Shown here: positions 6,602-8,157 of the stretch, in pieces
Numbering within the stretch: position 1 is the stretch's first letter
Layout of the letters: every line of letters starts with the position of its first letter
Source: an uncultured Kineosporia sp.
Lineage (GTDB): Bacteria; Actinomycetota; Actinomycetes; Actinomycetales; Kineosporiaceae
DNA: 8,157 nucleotides
Direction of reading: 5' to 3'
NCBI GenBank assembly: GCA_937859855.1
Contig: CALMAR010000329.1
Location: forward strand, 929-9,085
Program-made: the position numbers and the translations under genes
Notes under the pieces: generated by a model
The model's database searches: none
What the model saw: the letters and a program-made list of their open reading frames with translations, nothing else
Told to the model about the DNA's origin: nothing

Positions 6602-6632
6602 AGTATCACTCTGCGCGCGTTTGCGCTACCAA
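6602..6632 (-). promoter_or_regulatory. Weak sigma-70-like promoter candidate for the GH15 gene
   Basis: On the minus strand, TTGGTA (6627-6632) and GATACT (6602-6607) are spaced by 19 bases; each matches the consensus hexamer at four positions. The expected start point would fall near 6595, beside the palindrome at 6579-6592. High-GC promoters often diverge from consensus, so this is suggestive only. Confidence 0.25.
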
Positions 6633-6916
6633 GCAGCCTCGTGGCAGGCCTGAAACAAGTCGCCCGAACCGCTCGGGCCGGTGATCCGCCAGACCCGGAT
6701 GTCGCGGCCCGAGCCGTTGTGATCCTTCTCGTAGAAGCGCACGCTCGTACCATCGAAGGTGCCCTGACCGTAGACGATGTGCAGCTCTCGCACCCGGATG
6801 GTGAAGGACGTGGTCCCCACGAACTGATCCAGGCTGCCTGGATGTTCGTCAGCGGCGGCGGAGGTGATCGGGTATGGGACGCCGGAGATGACCGGCTCTG
6901 GCGAAAGAAAGGACAT
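6626..6916 (-). CDS. 96-residue hypothetical protein, unrecognised
   Basis: I do not recognise this protein. It begins MSFLSPEPVISGVPYPITSA and ends in QACHEAAW. Residues ~35-85 alternate hydrophobic and polar residues (TSFTIRVRELHIVYG, TSVRFYEKD, DIRVWRITG), suggesting a small beta-sheet fold. There is no signal peptide, no membrane segment and one cysteine. The open frame continues upstream to 7132, but I start it at the ATG 6914-6916. GCGAGG lies six bases before that ATG, and codons upstream of it lose the G/C wobble preference that the downstream codons show. An ATG at residue -14 (MEQLLETRA) is the alternative. It lies 190 bp downstream of the LacI gene and 75 bp upstream of the GH15 ATG, all on the same strand, so co-transcription with GH15 is possible. 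A long plus-strand open frame overlaps it and is judged a shadow. It could also be a degraded piece of a larger protein. Confidence 0.5.
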   Translation of the reverse strand: MSFLSPEPVISGVPYPITSAAADEHPGSLDQFVGTTSFTIRVRELHIVYGQGTFDGTSVRFYEKDHNGSGRDIRVWRITGPSGSGDLFQACHEAAW

Positions 6917-6983
6917 CGGAAGCCTCGCAGCCCTTGTTTCGAGCAGTTGCTCCATTACACGACTGAGACGAGTGGGGCGTGAA

Positions 6984-7000
6984 GACCCTTGAGGAGGGTC
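6984..7000 (-). terminator. Stem-loop downstream of the LacI gene
   Basis: GACCCT (6984-6989) and AGGGTC (6995-7000) form a perfect 6-bp stem with a 5-base loop. It lies ~107 bases after the LacI stop and ~68 bases before the 96-residue gene. It could end the LacI transcript and so separate it from the downstream genes. A U-rich tail is missing. Confidence 0.35.
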
Positions 7001-7106
7001 ATCGGCCAACGGCTCGATTTGCCCCATTCGTTCGCGGGTCGCGCTCAGGGCTGGATTGATGACGAAGTGGCCTTGGAGCATCGGCTGACCGCGGCAGCCC
7101 GGTACG

Positions 7107-8157
7107 TCAATCTGGCAACGACGGCCGATCACGGAGATCTTGCTTGGGCGCAGGGGCCGAGTCTCGGATGACCAAGCGCGTCGGCAGGATCAGCGGGCTG
7201 GGTCGTCCGCCGCTGATGACGGTCATGAGCATCCGGGCCATCTCGTACCCCAGAGCCTGGATCGGCTGGTGTACGGACGTCAGTGGGGGGTAGGTGTGCT
7301 GGGCTATACCGAGATCGTCGAAGCCGACCACGGCGACGTCCTCGGGCACCCGCCGCCCGGCCTGCCGCAGAACACGCAGGGCGCCGGCCGCCATGTTGTC
7401 GTTGGCTGCGAAGATCGCGTCGAGGTCGGGATGCTGCGCGAGCAGAGCGATCGTCGCCTCCGCGCCACCGGCTTCGGTGAAATCCGCGTGCACGACACGG
7501 TCGGCGGACTGGCCAGCCACCGCGAGCGCCTCCCGGAAGCTCTGCAACCGTGCGACGGCGACCGAGGTGTCCAGTGGGCCCGTGATGGTCGCGATGCGCC
7601 GGCGGCCAGAAGCGATCAGGTGCTCGGTGGCCAGGCGCGCGCCGCCGCGGTTATCTGCGTCGACATACCAGTCGGGATCGCCGTGCAGTGGCCGGCCGCC
7701 GATGACCACCGGTACGTGGGCGTGGGCTATCAGGTGGTTCAGCGGGTCGTCACCATGGAGTTCCATGAGCAGCACCCCATCGGCTCGGCGTGAGCGCAGA
7801 GCTCGTTCGAGGCGGGCTCGCCCGCGGGTGCTGCTGGCGATGATGAGCATGAGAGCGAGATCGGTTTCTTCGAGCGCCGTGTTGACGCCGACCACGATCT
7901 GGGCGAAGAACGGGTCAGCGAACAGGGTGGGATCGTCGTTGGAGACCGCGAGGATGATCGCGCCAACACGATTGGTGGCCAGCGCTCGTGCGGTGCTGTT
8001 CGGGATGTACCCGAGTTCGCGTACGGCCTTGGCGACGGCGTCCCGCTTGGCGCGACTGACATCCGGTGCGTCATTGATCGCGCGCGACGCGACGGCGCGG
8101 GACACGCCGGCTAGTCGGGCCACTTCATCGAGGGTTGACTGGCGCCGGGGGGTGGGT
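7107..8157 (-). CDS. LacI family transcriptional regulator, N-terminus cut by window edge
   Basis: A sugar-responsive DNA-binding repressor or activator. In-frame sequence continues past the internal GTG at 8121-8123 to the window edge, reading PTPRRQSTLDEVARLAGV, so the true start lies just outside; 349 residues are visible. The N-terminal helix-turn-helix is TLDEVARLAGVS then RAVASRAINDAPDVS; its recognition helix carries Ala where the more common VSxxTVSR pattern has Thr. The hinge helix is NSTARALATNR. The effector-binding, periplasmic-binding-protein-like core follows, with VDADNRGGARLATEHLI, RRRIATITGP, AIFAANDNMAAGALRVL and VVGFDDLGIAQHTYPPLTSV, all standard for the family. It ends with a short charged tail (QDLRDRPSLPD). 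The effector cannot be deduced from sequence. The GH15 gene downstream and the palindrome before it suggest glucoside control. Genes on the far side of the regulator, often its main targets, are not visible. Confidence 0.92.
   Translation of the reverse strand, partial: PTPRRQSTLDEVARLAGVSRAVASRAINDAPDVSRAKRDAVAKAVRELGYIPNSTARALATNRVGAIILAVSNDDPTLFADPFFAQIVVGVNTALEETDLALMLIIASSTRGRARLERALRSRRADGVLLMELHGDDPLNHLIAHAHVPVVIGGRPLHGDPDWYVDADNRGGARLATEHLIASGRRRIATITGPLDTSVAVARLQSFREALAVAGQSADRVVHADFTEAGGAEATIALLAQHPDLDAIFAANDNMAAGALRVLRQAGRRVPEDVAVVGFDDLGIAQHTYPPLTSVHQPIQALGYEMARMLMTVISGGRPSPLILPTRLVIRDSAPAPKQDLRDRPSLPD

Noticed and set aside
6518..6982. Plus-strand open frame of 154 codons over the 96-residue gene
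   Set aside because: It starts inside the GH15 N-terminus and crosses the candidate promoter/operator region. The minus-strand frame has a better ribosome-binding site and wobble pattern. Not fully excluded.
6917..7132. N-terminal extension of the 96-residue protein to 168 residues
   Set aside because: Codons upstream of the chosen ATG have poor G/C wobble bias and overlap the LacI 3' end and a stem-loop; no better ribosome-binding site was found.
1..8157. CRISPR arrays, tRNA/rRNA genes, insertion sequences, toxin-antitoxin pairs or defence systems
   Set aside because: No repeat-spacer pattern, cloverleaf, transposase motif or defence-family domain was seen on either strand.

Overview
The window is high-GC DNA with strongly GC-biased third codon positions. 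Its gene content is typical of an actinobacterium: a GH15 trehalase/glucoamylase-like enzyme of the type common in mycobacteria and relatives, a LacI-family regulator, and a bacterial aspartate-semialdehyde dehydrogenase. Propionibacteriales or a related order is my guess only; nothing here fixes the genus. No tRNA, rRNA, CRISPR array, insertion sequence, phage gene or attachment site was seen. I did not find a novel multi-gene system; the region reads as ordinary chromosome with several small oddities.

Layout, left to right. (1) 1-932 (+): aspartate-semialdehyde dehydrogenase, N-terminus cut by the window edge. The first ~50 bases carry two long G tracts and may be unreliable. (2) 933-1235: an intergenic stretch with a stem-loop just after the dehydrogenase stop and a minus-strand remnant of an esterase C-terminus (974-1162). 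(3) 1236-3041 (-): a complete S9 prolyl-oligopeptidase-type serine peptidase with an intact Ser/Asp/His triad. (4) 3197-3460 (+): a small, very acidic protein with a strong Shine-Dalgarno site and an internal 15-residue duplication, diverging from the peptidase gene. (5) 3477-4496 (-): an exported or membrane-anchored alpha/beta hydrolase, converging on the acidic gene across a 16-bp gap and a perfect stem-loop. It keeps the nucleophile and His motifs but appears to have Lys where the family acid residue is expected. (6) 4619-6550 (-): GH15 glycoside hydrolase, with its start moved to the ATG behind a clear GGAGG. (7) 6626-6916 (-): an unrecognised 96-residue protein. (8) 7107-8157 (-): a LacI-family repressor whose first residues lie beyond the right edge.

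How the genes may work together. The LacI regulator, the 96-residue orphan, the GH15 enzyme and the exported hydrolase all point the same way. Just upstream of the GH15 gene is a weak promoter-like pair followed at once by a 14-bp imperfect palindrome with a central CG, the usual symmetry of LacI-family operators. The simplest inference is local sugar-responsive control of the GH15 enzyme by its neighbour, but the promoter of the LacI gene and any transporter genes it may control lie outside the window. The dehydrogenase, peptidase and acidic protein show no evident functional link to that group.
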